A stretch of 28,817 bases of DNA from a virus (IMGVR_UViG_3300037963_002605:31417-60233); one strand, 5' to 3'. Numbered from the stretch's first letter, positions 16,198 through 23,970 are shown. A program made the numbers and translations. The notes: generated by a model not told the origin, from the letters alone.

Positions 16198-18729
16198 TCA
16201 AATTATTACATTAGCCGCTACAAACTTCAAAGCAAACTCATAGGCTTTCATTTCTGCATCTCGGTGCACATGGAAGTCAGTGATTATACCATGTATGCCA
16301 TTTCGCCTACTGTCATCATGTTCAGGTGCATAATCTTTAGATGCGTGGGTGTCATTACTCACTGCCATCTTTTCAAATGTTGGTGCATCATCAGTCATAA
16401 CCCAGTGGTTTCTTTGTGCAATTTGTGCATCCAAATTGCTGTTACCTTTAGTTACACCCGTATCATAAGGTATCTGTATAGCATAAATGTAATCGCTGTT
16501 ATCTCTCTCACCGTAAAACGGATCGGTAACAAACTCTCCTATTTGCGATACGAACCTTCCGATAGAATTGTTATTAGCAGCGGTGTCAAAGTTATTGCTG
16601 TTGCCAAGTATACCCAAGATGTCTTGGACTTTATCGCCAGCAGACTTGACTTGTTTACCAGCCTTGCCTCCCGTGAAACCTTGTACCGTAGGTAAAGTAC
16701 CGACTCCAAAATTATGACGGATTTTATTATTGACTGTGCCGAGTGATGTAGCGTGGACCTGAGTTATCTCTAGTCGTGTTTCAAATCCATCTCCGCTTTT
16801 TTTAATGGCGGTTGTGAATATCTTATCCATGGTTTTGTCGCCAGCGGCATTTACTGCTCGCTCGCTTATTTCTAGTGTAGATGTCAATAACTTTGACAAC
16901 TGATAAGTGATAAACTCGTCTGCTCTTTTTCCTTCACCATGGATATTAGCATGAGTAGGTATTTGCGCTTTGCCCTCTGTCCTTGCAGCGGTGTTTTGAT
17001 ATGCTGGGTAGTTGACATAACTCAAAGTCTGACCTAAAGCAGTAATTTCTGTAAATGCATTTTCTATAGGTAAAACCAAAACAGGCCCACCATAGGAAGA
17101 TGACTCGTGCTCAGGTCCTAAGTTTTCGCACGGTGCCAAGTGTATTTCATCATTAGTGCTTATACTAGCACCTAACCCTGCTACTACTTCACAAGTTATT
17201 GAAGATGCACCTAGCCCTGTAACTTTGAGCAACAAATCAACTTTATTGGAATTGGCTCTGTAAGAGCCATAAGTGGTAGGTTCCTTGATTTTGATATGGT
17301 AGTCTGCAGAACTGTTTGTCAATTCTATCCATTCTCTAGGATCTCCTCCTGAAACATTAATTGATGTAACTGTGCTACCACCACCAACTGTCAGCCCAGT
17401 CATGTGTCTAGGCTTATTTACAAAGCCATAAGGTTCGTTTTTAGATGCTACCCTTTGAGCATCAAATACTACTCTTACAGAGTCAGCATCTTCTTGGAAA
17501 TTGAAAAACTTGTAACGATGTTCTCCACCCAAAGCACCAATCAAAGGTATGTTATATTTGCTTGAAAGGTAACCTTCTACTTGGAACATTTCATCAAGAG
17601 ATAAGTTCCTATTGTAAATTACAATTTCGTAAATGCTTCCAACAAATGGATTAGAGGTGCTACTGTCACTTGCACCTATGAATGTAGTAGCGGCATCTGA
17701 ATTGTTGTAAGCAGTGCTATGTGTTGCTTTGAACTCGCCGTTTTGAAATAGTTGTTTAGTACCGCTTGCGGGTACTCTTGCTGCAATTATGTTAGGTGAG
17801 TTTATCGAAACTGTTCCGTTGCCGCTTTCTAAAGTAGCAGTACCTGAATTATACACATCTAATTTGGCTTCGTTTTCAGAGCCAGTCATGTTGTAAAATA
17901 AAGCATAACCTTCGTTAGTAGTTTCTCGACTAACGATTATAGATTGAGCAGCACCATTATCATTGTATGCCCTAGCAACTGCAAAGATAGTCATATCAGC
18001 GGGATTTAGATTAGCGTTAAAGGTAATGTCAAACCTTGATGAACCATCAAAGTAAACATAAGGTTGTCCACCTATGCCATGGTCCCTGTAAATCGGAGAG
18101 CCAACTTTGTTTGCAGTTATACTAGAAACAGAATCCACCCAAGTATTTACTGTGGCTCCATGAGTTAATGCACCACCTACCATATTAGTTGCAACTAATG
18201 AGTCTGCGTTAAATCTTGCAACTAGCCCCGAAGTAATGGGCAAGCCACCAGTTGCTGTTTGGTTTTGCTCAACCCAATATGCAACTGGGAATGACATGTA
18301 TTTACCTTGCCATTTTTGCCAATCTGTTTTTCTTTTTCTTGTTGGTAAATGAATTGATGTCGGATTGCCTATAGTTCCTGATTTATTACCAGCGCTTTTT
18401 TTACCTTGCTTACCACCACTATTGGCTTCAGCGTAAGCCTCTGCTGCATCTTGGTCAAACAAAGTCTGAGTATGATTCAAATCAACCACAGCCTTAGCCT
18501 GCGATGATGCTTCTTGACCTTCATCGTCAGTAAACACACCTTGTATCTCAAACCCAACAACTGCTTGGTTTAGATCGATTGCCATTTTCTTTGCGTCAGC
18601 CAAAGGTATGCCAAAGGCAGACTGTTGTCTTTCTACAACCATGTCGATGCTAGTCGCATCTAGGGAGATAGTATTACCATTTTCTTGTACTAATCGTACA
18701 GGTACTCTCTCCCCATCAGCCACTTTCAA
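16198..18729 (-). CDS. Distal tail / baseplate-like protein with inserted LamG domain
   Basis: 843 residues from a TTG at 18729 that overlaps the previous gene's TGA. A GTG two codons later (18723-18721, giving 841 aa) lies 9 bases after AGGAG, a better spacing, so the exact start is open. Residues 9-71 and 693-843 match the 645-aa neighbour (KSAGDKVQDILGI at 695-707, AIQIPYD at 750-756, C-terminal strand EFALKFVA at 831-838). Between these ends lies a LamG jelly roll, about residues 167-396, with the usual first strand GLVARFNADSL, the YFDGSSRFD strand, and the closing EIVIYNRNLSLDEMFQVEG and YLSSKYNIP. Residues 104-135 are basic and low-complexity. Probably a tail-tip or baseplate protein that displays a carbohydrate-binding domain. 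LamG is seen directly; its glycan target and the location in the virion are inferred. Confidence 0.85.
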   Translation of the reverse strand: MKVADGERVPVRLVQENGNTISLDATSIDMVVERQQSAFGIPLADAKKMAIDLNQAVVGFEIQGVFTDDEGQEASSQAKAVVDLNHTQTLFDQDAAEAYAEANSGGKQGKKSAGNKSGTIGNPTSIHLPTRKRKTDWQKWQGKYMSFPVAYWVEQNQTATGGLPITSGLVARFNADSLVATNMVGGALTHGATVNTWVDSVSSITANKVGSPIYRDHGIGGQPYVYFDGSSRFDITFNANLNPADMTIFAVARAYNDNGAAQSIIVSRETTNEGYALFYNMTGSENEAKLDVYNSGTATLESGNGTVSINSPNIIAARVPASGTKQLFQNGEFKATHSTAYNNSDAATTFIGASDSSTSNPFVGSIYEIVIYNRNLSLDEMFQVEGYLSSKYNIPLIGALGGEHRYKFFNFQEDADSVRVVFDAQRVASKNEPYGFVNKPRHMTGLTVGGGSTVTSINVSGGDPREWIELTNSSADYHIKIKEPTTYGSYRANSNKVDLLLKVTGLGASSITCEVVAGLGASISTNDEIHLAPCENLGPEHESSSYGGPVLVLPIENAFTEITALGQTLSYVNYPAYQNTAARTEGKAQIPTHANIHGEGKRADEFITYQLSKLLTSTLEISERAVNAAGDKTMDKIFTTAIKKSGDGFETRLEITQVHATSLGTVNNKIRHNFGVGTLPTVQGFTGGKAGKQVKSAGDKVQDILGILGNSNNFDTAANNNSIGRFVSQIGEFVTDPFYGERDNSDYIYAIQIPYDTGVTKGNSNLDAQIAQRNHWVMTDDAPTFEKMAVSNDTHASKDYAPEHDDSRRNGIHGIITDFHVHRDAEMKAYEFALKFVAANVII
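17540..18231 (-). other. LamG jelly-roll domain in the 843-aa protein
   Basis: Residues about 167-396 contain the typical sequence landmarks of the LamG/concanavalin A-like fold: GLVARFNADSL, TWVDS, YVYFDGSSRFDI, MTIFAVARAY, LFQNGEFKATH, TTFIGAS, GSIYEIVIYNRNLSLDE and EGYLSSKYNI. The last part, a short helix ending in a YLxxKY motif, is characteristic of the bacterial and viral members. It is inserted between parts shared with the 645-aa paralogue, which carries a different small beta domain instead. Confidence 0.85.
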
Positions 18730-19148
18730 CCACTCCTGCTAAATCCACTTTGATTAAGCGGTCCACCAATTTTAGAGCGTAACTCTTTCTGAACCATGGC
18801 ACTGATTTCCTTAGCCAGCGCCTTCTTGTCACTTCTATCTGTCACGCCACTGACATCTATACGGAGATTAACAGTAATGTCACCCGGTGATTCTTGGGTA
18901 GCGCCTCCTCCCATCTGCGTTCTTTCAGTGGAAGGACTTGTCAATTGACTGAAGCCGTCAGTTCTACTAGTCTGTCTAAGCGATTCTCTAAGGTCATTGC
19001 TGTGCGCTTTAGTCATAGCCATGGAATTAGTAAACTTGTCCATCTGCTCCTGCAGAGCCTTCATGTTTTTCTGCGCCTCTTCAGTGTAATCCTTGAAGTT
19101 CTCCATTGCTTCTACAGTTCTAGGGTCAATATTGCCGTCTACCATCAT
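18726..19148 (-). CDS. Tape-measure-slot protein (140 aa) with tape-measure-like C-terminus
   Basis: 140 residues. ATG at 19148 (an adjacent second ATG at 19145 is possible) overlaps the previous gene's TGA, with GGAGGGG just upstream. Residues 10-60 are a predicted amphipathic helix or coiled coil (ENFKDYTEEAQKNMKALQEQ and on). Residues 61-90 are polar and flexible. Residues 91-102 form a strand (ITVNLRIDVSGV), followed by TDRSDKKALAKEI and a basic helix ending KIGG at 126-129. That last part resembles the C-terminal end of many siphovirus tape-measure proteins. The position directly after the G/T chaperone pair is the tape-measure position, yet such proteins normally have several hundred to thousands of residues. 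It may be a miniature tape measure, the C-terminal remnant of one, or a tail-initiator protein. The family resemblance is from memory and moderate. Confidence 0.75.
   Translation of the reverse strand: MMVDGNIDPRTVEAMENFKDYTEEAQKNMKALQEQMDKFTNSMAMTKAHSNDLRESLRQTSRTDGFSQLTSPSTERTQMGGGATQESPGDITVNLRIDVSGVTDRSDKKALAKEISAMVQKELRSKIGGPLNQSGFSRSG
18733..18737 (-). promoter_or_regulatory. Ribosome binding site that leaves two possible starts for the 843-aa gene
   Basis: AGGAG lies 3 bases before a TTG (18729-18727) and 9 bases before a GTG (18723-18721) in the same frame. The longer spacing is the more usual, so GTG may be the true start. The site lies inside the last codons of the 140-aa gene, so translation is probably coupled. 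Confidence 0.5.
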
Positions 19149-19414
19149 ATCCCCTCCAGTGGGGGCACCATGTCATACCCCAAGTAAACTGCGTTTGCAG
19201 AAGCCTCAGAATCATCATTAGATGCCTGTGCCCAATACAAAAGTTGCTTGGCATCTTCAATGTTCAATTCCCTCACTTCATTCAGCCCCATGTTATAGTG
19301 TGTCATCAAAAGGTATTCCATCCCTTCTCGTTGGTAGCGAAGTCGGTCACTAACGGGTCGCCCGTTGATGAAATGTTTGATTTTGCCGACTTCGGCTCCC
19401 GAAAAAGTAGCCAC
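19145..19414 (-). CDS. Tail assembly chaperone, T-like frame (downstream part of a G/GT pair)
   Basis: 89 codons from a GTG at 19414, overlapping the upstream 120-aa gene by 109 bases in the -1 frame. Residues 27-65 (RYQREGMEYLLMTHYNMGLN ... LNIEDAKQLLYWAQ) are helical and resemble the T part of lambda-type G/GT tail chaperones, where a short segment such as LxxHYxxxLxEvxxLxxxD is common. Two routes of expression are possible: a -1 frameshift inside the 120-aa gene, giving a fusion of about 174 residues, or independent initiation at the GTG, which has a strong GAGGTGAT ribosome binding site. Function would be to bind the tape-measure protein and guide tail-tube assembly; such proteins are usually not in the virion. 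Neighbours (tail tube before, tape-measure slot after) support the call. Confidence 0.75.
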   Translation of the reverse strand: MATFSGAEVGKIKHFINGRPVSDRLRYQREGMEYLLMTHYNMGLNEVRELNIEDAKQLLYWAQASNDDSEASANAVYLGYDMVPPLEGI

Positions 19415-19668
19415 TCCATCACCTCGTTAGGCTCAGGAAGCAGTGCTGCTAATGCTGCGCCCTCAGAAGGAGATATGTGTTCCATATCAAATTGCGAATC
19501 GTATGCTAACCAATGAGTAAATGCATGTCGCCAATAGGATGAAAAGTCTAAACTGCCGTCAGATAATAACGGTGCTACGGCTTGAACATCAAAGAAAGTC
19601 AATTGTTTTATTTTAACTTCTATTTCTTTGCCATTTATTGCAATTTTATTCTTCTTCTCCTGCGACAT
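19306..19668 (-). CDS. Tail assembly chaperone, G-like protein
   Basis: 120 residues from ATG at 19668, overlapping the end of the 70-aa gene by 23 bases. The N-terminus (KIAINGKEIEVKIKQLTFFD, 8-27) reads as the two-strand start plus helix typical of G-type tail chaperones. It continues with a helical core (residues 28-90) and a polar tail of about 30 residues that is read only if the ribosome stays in frame. It sits directly after the tail tube and before the T-like frame and the tape-measure slot, the classical position. The overlapping frame arrangement is itself a strong sign of this gene pair. Sequence similarity across the family is weak, so the call rests mainly on context. Confidence 0.75.
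   Translation of the reverse strand: MSQEKKNKIAINGKEIEVKIKQLTFFDVQAVAPLLSDGSLDFSSYWRHAFTHWLAYDSQFDMEHISPSEGAALAALLPEPNEVMEWLLFREPKSAKSNISSTGDPLVTDFATNEKGWNTF
19401..19407 (-). promoter_or_regulatory. Candidate -1 ribosomal frameshift site (CTTTTTC)
   Basis: In the 120-aa frame the codons are CTA CTT TTT CGG. A one-base backward slip of the tRNA on TTT inside the run of five T gives ACT TTT TCG, which continues in the 89-aa frame. It is the best homopolymer in the region where both frames are open (19426 down to 19306). It is not a perfect X XXY YYZ heptamer, because the preceding CTT would re-pair with ACT, so the site is only a candidate. I did not identify a clear stimulatory hairpin or pseudoknot by eye. 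Confidence 0.4.
19418..19425 (-). promoter_or_regulatory. Internal Shine-Dalgarno sequence for the T-like frame
   Basis: GAGGTGAT lies within the 120-aa gene, three bases before the GTG at 19414-19412 (five bases if GAGGTG is taken as the core). It is an eight-base match to the ATCACCTC near the 3' end of 16S rRNA. It supports separate initiation of the 89-aa protein as an alternative to frameshifting. It could also act as a ribosome-stalling element upstream of the slippery run. Confidence 0.55.
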
Positions 19669-19858
19669 ACTTACTCACTGTGTCCTCGGATGCAGCCGAA
19701 TCGGGGGCATCCTTTGAAGCAAGGTGAGCGAATGGATTGTCACTGGCCCTCCCTGCTTCAGGGTCGAAGAGGTATTCTCCACCTTCTTCTTCTTCTTCAT
19801 CTTCTACAATATCAAGTTCAATACGAGGATGAAGGGGTTTCCAAAACTTCATCGGCAT
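19646..19858 (-). CDS. Small acidic protein of unknown function
   Basis: 70 residues from ATG at 19858, nine bases after the tail-tube stop. The ribosome binding site is weak (GTTGA); a second ATG two codons on is possible. Residues 16-26 are a run of Asp/Glu around DIVEDEEEEEGG, and the tail ends GEEE. No hydrophobic core is obvious and it is probably partly disordered. It lies between the tail tube and the G-like chaperone and overlaps the latter by 23 bases, so it belongs to the tail-assembly block. I do not recognise a family. Confidence 0.65.
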   Translation of the reverse strand: MPMKFWKPLHPRIELDIVEDEEEEEGGEYLFDPEAGRASDNPFAHLASKDAPDSAASEDTVSKYVAGEEE

Positions 19859-19867
19859 ATTATCAAC

Positions 19868-21883
19868 TCAACAATGGTATAGTGTATCTTGGCTGACTAC
19901 CTTGACATTTCTCGGCTCCAGCCTGATTTTGGAATGCAATAGTCCCATCCCATCAGGTACGGGAATAGGAACTTCAGTAATAACATAATCGTCTATCAAG
20001 ATTCTAAGTGACTGTGCATTACTGCCGCCACCACTGACGATTGGCTTTGTGAAGTTGAGATGGATTAAGTTGCCAGTTTCTCCTGCAGAGCCACCTGTTT
20101 CAAGATGGCTACGCAATCGATGTAGAAGTGTAGCATCAGTTAGAATTACATCTATTTCCATCTCAAACTCTTCACGACCTTCACGAATAATAGAAGCGTT
20201 TCTAGTACCGCCGTATGGCACTTGCTTGGTAGACAAATTGTTTGCATCTACAGTTTCAGCAACAGGATTACTCTGTATAGTATGGAACAGTTCTACTCCC
20301 GTTTTACCTCTCAGTTCAAAGGCACTAACCATGCCAAGGCTAGAACCAAATGCCTCTACACTACCGTTGTAAAACATAAACGGTTTCTCTGTACCACTTG
20401 CAATACCTGATGCCTTTCTCGATGCTGCATCAGTTGCCGTGTTTTGGAACATTCTGTGAGCAATATATCTGTCGCCTTTGTTTGATGATTCTAGTCTACC
20501 AGTATCTGTGTAGGTAGAAAGAGCATCAAATATACATCGATACTTTAGTTCAGCATCCACGGTTGATGACAATTCCCATTCTACTACTTTACAGCCCCTA
20601 AAGATACGAGTCAGTTGCTTGCTGTCATTAGCGCCGCCCGGAGCATTAGATGTCTGCTCTGTGCTGTATGAACCAACATCTCTATTCCTAATACTATGCT
20701 CCATGCAAAATGATGGAATGGTGTCGCTTGAAAACAATAAACGCCTGACTGGATTTGTTATATCTTTAGTCGTAGCGATACTTGGCCCCGTTGTATCATA
20801 CTTCCTTAGTAGCACATCGTCAGCGGCACTAGTGCCATCACCACTATGCTCAAACTGCCAAGGGTCGTCTACGAATATCCTGTGCCCACTAGCCAGCGGC
20901 TCAATTGCTGCTATCCTCCTACACTCGCTTGTTTCAGTCCACTCAAAGTGGTGGGCATCCGATCCTAAACTGCTACTACTAGCAGGGGGCCAGTAATCAG
21001 TTGTTGCTATATCAGGAGTTTTGTAGGTGACAGTTGGTGTTCTAGTAGTATCATGGATTAGAATATAGTCGCCAACTGCCGCTGTAGCAGAGCCGAATGC
21101 TAACGAATCTAAATCGATAAATGTCTGACCCGGTGCTACAGTAAATGTAAGACTGCCCTTTGTAGTGTGACCTGATGGATTAGCGCCGCAGTTGTAAGCA
21201 TCGACTACTTCTCTACCAAGGCTGTAGTATAACCAGCGTGGGCTATGGAGTGGCATTTCAAGCGCACCACCCATGTGATGCACCTTGCCTGTTTGCTGCA
21301 CTGCGACCTGTCTACCTAAGCCAACAACATGATACTTGTGAATATCTACAGTCATATCGGGTAGATTCATAAACGATGCAAGGCCGATAAACTGGTCGAT
21401 TAAACTAACTTCAGCAGATGCAGCAGCGCTAGCATTGATAGCAGTAGTCACTCCAACTGTAGGCATACCTAATGAGTGTACGAAAATCACATCAGATGCT
21501 GCACTGGTAACAGTCCCTCCAAGATTCATTTTTGGAACTATCTTGATTTTAGTCACACTTGACTCGTAAGTATGGTCGATAATGCTGAATATCTTGCCGC
21601 TAACTGCCTCGTAATAATGAGCAGAAAAATTACCAGTGTCGCCATGAAATGTCATCTTTGTACCAATCAACATACCAATCGGTACACTCAATACACCTGC
21701 CGCTGTGTTGGAACCAATTGAGCCAGCAGCACCTGCTTGTGTAGCGAATGTGATTTCTGTGTAATCATTGCCATCAGTAGCCGACCAAGTTAAAGGTTCA
21801 TTGTGTTCAATGTAGAGTCCTGTTTCGTGGCCCATTGTGACCTCCGAAACATCTCCCTTGTAATGTGCTGCGAACCCTCCCAT
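19868..21883 (-). CDS. Major tail tube protein, enlarged
   Basis: 671 residues. ATG at 21883 follows GAGGTG by five bases, and that site overlaps the stop of the previous gene. Features of tail-tube proteins are visible: a central HHMGGALEMPLHSPRWLYY (202-220), then a strand pair near 389-455 containing PSFCMEHS and FRGCKVVEWELSS (428-440), and a final beta block 565-665 (EFEMEIDVILTDATLLHRL ... LRILIDDYVITEVPIPVPDG). The order after a terminator-like gene and before the G/T pair fits the tube. Ordinary tube proteins have roughly 150-300 residues, so about 300-400 residues are extra. These include beta-rich inserts near 30-165 and 240-375, which could decorate the outside of the tube. Alternative: a sheath or tube-like virion protein, but no sheath signature is seen. 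Confidence 0.75.
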   Translation of the reverse strand: MGGFAAHYKGDVSEVTMGHETGLYIEHNEPLTWSATDGNDYTEITFATQAGAAGSIGSNTAAGVLSVPIGMLIGTKMTFHGDTGNFSAHYYEAVSGKIFSIIDHTYESSVTKIKIVPKMNLGGTVTSAASDVIFVHSLGMPTVGVTTAINASAAASAEVSLIDQFIGLASFMNLPDMTVDIHKYHVVGLGRQVAVQQTGKVHHMGGALEMPLHSPRWLYYSLGREVVDAYNCGANPSGHTTKGSLTFTVAPGQTFIDLDSLAFGSATAAVGDYILIHDTTRTPTVTYKTPDIATTDYWPPASSSSLGSDAHHFEWTETSECRRIAAIEPLASGHRIFVDDPWQFEHSGDGTSAADDVLLRKYDTTGPSIATTKDITNPVRRLLFSSDTIPSFCMEHSIRNRDVGSYSTEQTSNAPGGANDSKQLTRIFRGCKVVEWELSSTVDAELKYRCIFDALSTYTDTGRLESSNKGDRYIAHRMFQNTATDAASRKASGIASGTEKPFMFYNGSVEAFGSSLGMVSAFELRGKTGVELFHTIQSNPVAETVDANNLSTKQVPYGGTRNASIIREGREEFEMEIDVILTDATLLHRLRSHLETGGSAGETGNLIHLNFTKPIVSGGGSNAQSLRILIDDYVITEVPIPVPDGMGLLHSKIRLEPRNVKVVSQDTLYHC

Positions 21884-21892
21884 CTAATCACC

Positions 21893-22339
21893 TCATGGTA
21901 TCAATTCAGCCAGTATGACTACCTCTACTTGGAAAGTGTGCCTAAACAAACGCTTGGTTCTGTCACTAAGATCGGTACGGGTCTTTATGATTAATCTATC
22001 ATAGTTCACACCATCACCCTTGCGCTTAGTATGAATCAAGCGGCGAAACTCATCTTCCATTTTTCTCAACCGAGTTCTGCTAACTGCGGTCCTTATGTCA
22101 ACTGTAACATTGACTCTTGTTGTAACGAAATTGTAAAACAAATCAGGTTGCTCTTCACTGTGAGCAGTTTCGTAACATAGCACAAAGTCGCTACGCTGTA
22201 AATCCAAACGCTTACCACGCTCAGGGCTGTGGTCTGCTATGTCAATAATGACTGGTTTGATATTCTCAGTGTTGGCTCTATTCCAATCACCAAGAACGGT
22301 GATGATAGAATCCAATGGCTCAGTATATTCTGCCGTCAT
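21893..22339 (-). CDS. Tail terminator / tail completion-like protein
   Basis: 148 residues; ATG at 22339 overlaps the previous stop as ATGA, with GGTG five bases before. The layout is an N-terminal helix (PLDSIITVLGDW, 8-19), a strand with PVIIDIADHS, a strand around DFVLCYET, a strand with FVTTRVNVTVDIRT (71-84), a helix RTRLRKMEDEFRRLIHTK (88-105) and a final RLFRHTFQVEVVILAEL strand. This alpha/beta order and size fit tail-terminator or tail-completion proteins, which cap the tail and join it to the head. It lies between the adaptor-like gene and the tail tube, where such a gene is expected. I identify it by size, fold pattern and position, not by a diagnostic motif. Confidence 0.65.
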   Translation of the reverse strand: MTAEYTEPLDSIITVLGDWNRANTENIKPVIIDIADHSPERGKRLDLQRSDFVLCYETAHSEEQPDLFYNFVTTRVNVTVDIRTAVSRTRLRKMEDEFRRLIHTKRKGDGVNYDRLIIKTRTDLSDRTKRLFRHTFQVEVVILAELIP

Positions 22340-23934
22340 TCAAACACCACTACTTCCTTATATCTACCTAAGATAGCCTTGGCTTGGTTACGGAATATCT
22401 GAATCTTCGCACCAAGGTCTACATTTTGAGAGCCTTCAGGTATTAGCACCGAGCGGTCATCAGACATGAGTAAGTCAGATGCAACCATCTTGGTAGCCGC
22501 TTCTTCGATTGCTTTTTCCACATAGCGCTCTCCATAGATATAAGCGACTTTGATGGCGTTCCATTCAAAGTACGGATAAGAGTTGTTAAAGTAAATGATG
22601 CCCATTTCGTAGTCAATCCACCAGTCTTTCAAACGACCTTGGTCGCCTCCTAAGTCAGAGAATGCTCCGATGTCGGATTGAAGTAGTCTTTGGAAAACAG
22701 TAGTACCACCAGTGTTTAGTGTAGTCAACGGAGTGCCTATCACATTAACACAACCAGTAAACGAAGTATCAGTTTTACCAGTATATCTTAGAATGGCTAC
22801 AGATTCTCCTGAGCCTACCATCAATACACCACCATTAGCGAAACCACTAGTCGATGCTACATTTACAGTGGTACTAGAAACATTGACAGAAGTTGTACTT
22901 GCTTCAGTCACTTGAGATATCGTCAAGTTTGTCAAGTCTGTAGAAGCAACGCTAACTGTTTCTCCACCCTTGGTTTGGCGTAGACTTGTAATTTTGACTT
23001 TGCCATTACCATAATCAGAGTTTGCTGTAGCAAGTATCTCATTGTGAACTGCTATGTTACTAGTTGAACCTTCTAATGTGAAGGCTGGACTAAACTCTAC
23101 AGCCGCTTTGTTTACTCTGTCCTCCTTGTTGATTAAATCTGCAAGGTTTTGAGCGGCACTTACTTTGTCGAAGTCTGCTCTCCATTTGCTTGTTGAGTTG
23201 TCACCGTTGTGTTCAGCAAGGGTAGCGACACTACCGTTTGCCATACCTATACAAATAGAATCATTTTTCAAACCAGCCTCATCTACTATCTCAAGTCTAG
23301 CCTCAGAGCCACACAAATCCCTGTAGTCATCACCCTGCCATACTTCAAGCCTCAGAACCTGCTGTACATTTCTGAACAGAAGAGGAGATGTACCAACATA
23401 GTCTGTATAGTACCGGCGGCGGTAAGGCTTGTAGGTATCGAAATTGATGTACTCAGCGTGAACCATCGTAGGTCGCCAAGCATTGTGAGTGTCATTGTCT
23501 ATACGATCTTGAGTGCGCTTAATGAACTCCTCAACGGTTGCTCTTGTCATTCCACGAGTCTTGCCGTTGGTGAAAGATGCAGTGTTTTGAACATAACCGT
23601 TGTCTGCTGTTTCATAAAGACCCGGATTGATAGCCGATGAGAATGCCAACTTGACGCCACTAGCAGATGTGGTTATTGCTGTGATTGCATGCTCTTGCCC
23701 CATTGGGTCAGCATCACTGTAAATCAGTATAGTGTCGCCTACTGAAAAGCCAATGTTTCTGTAATCGCCACCAGTAACAAACACTGCGTTTGCCTCTGCG
23801 TTAGCAGACATCAATACTGCTTCTTGAGGGCCAATGCCAAGTAAATCTGCAACCTTTTGAGCAGTGGTGTATACGATTGCGTCAGGATCGAGGGGTCGTG
23901 TTTCAGCCTCACCGGGTGAAAATATAATCGGCAT
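22336..23934 (-). CDS. Head-tail adaptor-like neck protein with large beta insertion
   Basis: 532 residues; ATG at 23934 is eight bases after GGTGAGGGG. Helical parts are at both ends: TTAQKVADLLGI (23-34), TRATVEEFIKRTQDRIDN (130-147), RYVEKAIEEAATKMVASDLL (470-489) and a last helix 508-528 (IQIFRNQAKAILGRYKEV). The strand WWIDYEMGIIYFNN (438-451) followed by VAYIYGE and the AAxxMVASDLL helix is a pattern I know from adaptor proteins of marine tailed phages, where a single helical domain binds the portal. Between the helical parts lie about 300 beta-rich residues, including a module STTVNVASTSGF ... VAILRYTGKTDTSFTG (354-394) like that in the giant protein. Normal adaptors have 100-200 residues. 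Position before a terminator-like gene agrees. The exact neck role is inferred. Confidence 0.7.
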   Translation of the reverse strand: MPIIFSPGEAETRPLDPDAIVYTTAQKVADLLGIGPQEAVLMSANAEANAVFVTGGDYRNIGFSVGDTILIYSDADPMGQEHAITAITTSASGVKLAFSSAINPGLYETADNGYVQNTASFTNGKTRGMTRATVEEFIKRTQDRIDNDTHNAWRPTMVHAEYINFDTYKPYRRRYYTDYVGTSPLLFRNVQQVLRLEVWQGDDYRDLCGSEARLEIVDEAGLKNDSICIGMANGSVATLAEHNGDNSTSKWRADFDKVSAAQNLADLINKEDRVNKAAVEFSPAFTLEGSTSNIAVHNEILATANSDYGNGKVKITSLRQTKGGETVSVASTDLTNLTISQVTEASTTSVNVSSTTVNVASTSGFANGGVLMVGSGESVAILRYTGKTDTSFTGCVNVIGTPLTTLNTGGTTVFQRLLQSDIGAFSDLGGDQGRLKDWWIDYEMGIIYFNNSYPYFEWNAIKVAYIYGERYVEKAIEEAATKMVASDLLMSDDRSVLIPEGSQNVDLGAKIQIFRNQAKAILGRYKEVVVFE

Positions 23935-23970
23935 CTTTCATTCCCCTCACCAAAGCCACGCTATAACTCT
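23935..23970. other. Longest intergenic gap in the window (36 bases)
   Basis: Between the 1431-aa and 532-aa genes. It contains a GGTGAGGGG ribosome binding site for the downstream gene. I see no inverted repeat followed by a T run and no convincing promoter, so the two genes are probably co-transcribed. Confidence 0.6.

Noticed and set aside
15900-16240. Possible promoter or terminator between the two paralogous genes
   Set aside because: The gap is nine bases and is filled by the ribosome binding site; no hairpin plus T run is visible.
16267-16695. Plus-strand 143-codon frame
   Set aside because: Antisense to the conserved C-terminal part of the 843-aa gene, which is supported by similarity to its paralogue.
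19342-19390. Other possible slippery sites in the G/T overlap (around GCA AAA TCA and TTT TGA)
   Set aside because: A -1 slip there would break pairing at two or more positions in the P or A site, so they are weaker than the five-T run.
19582-19896. Plus-strand 104-codon frame opposite the chaperone and acidic-protein genes
   Set aside because: Its Leu/His-rich translation comes from the Glu/Asp codon runs of the minus-strand acidic gene.
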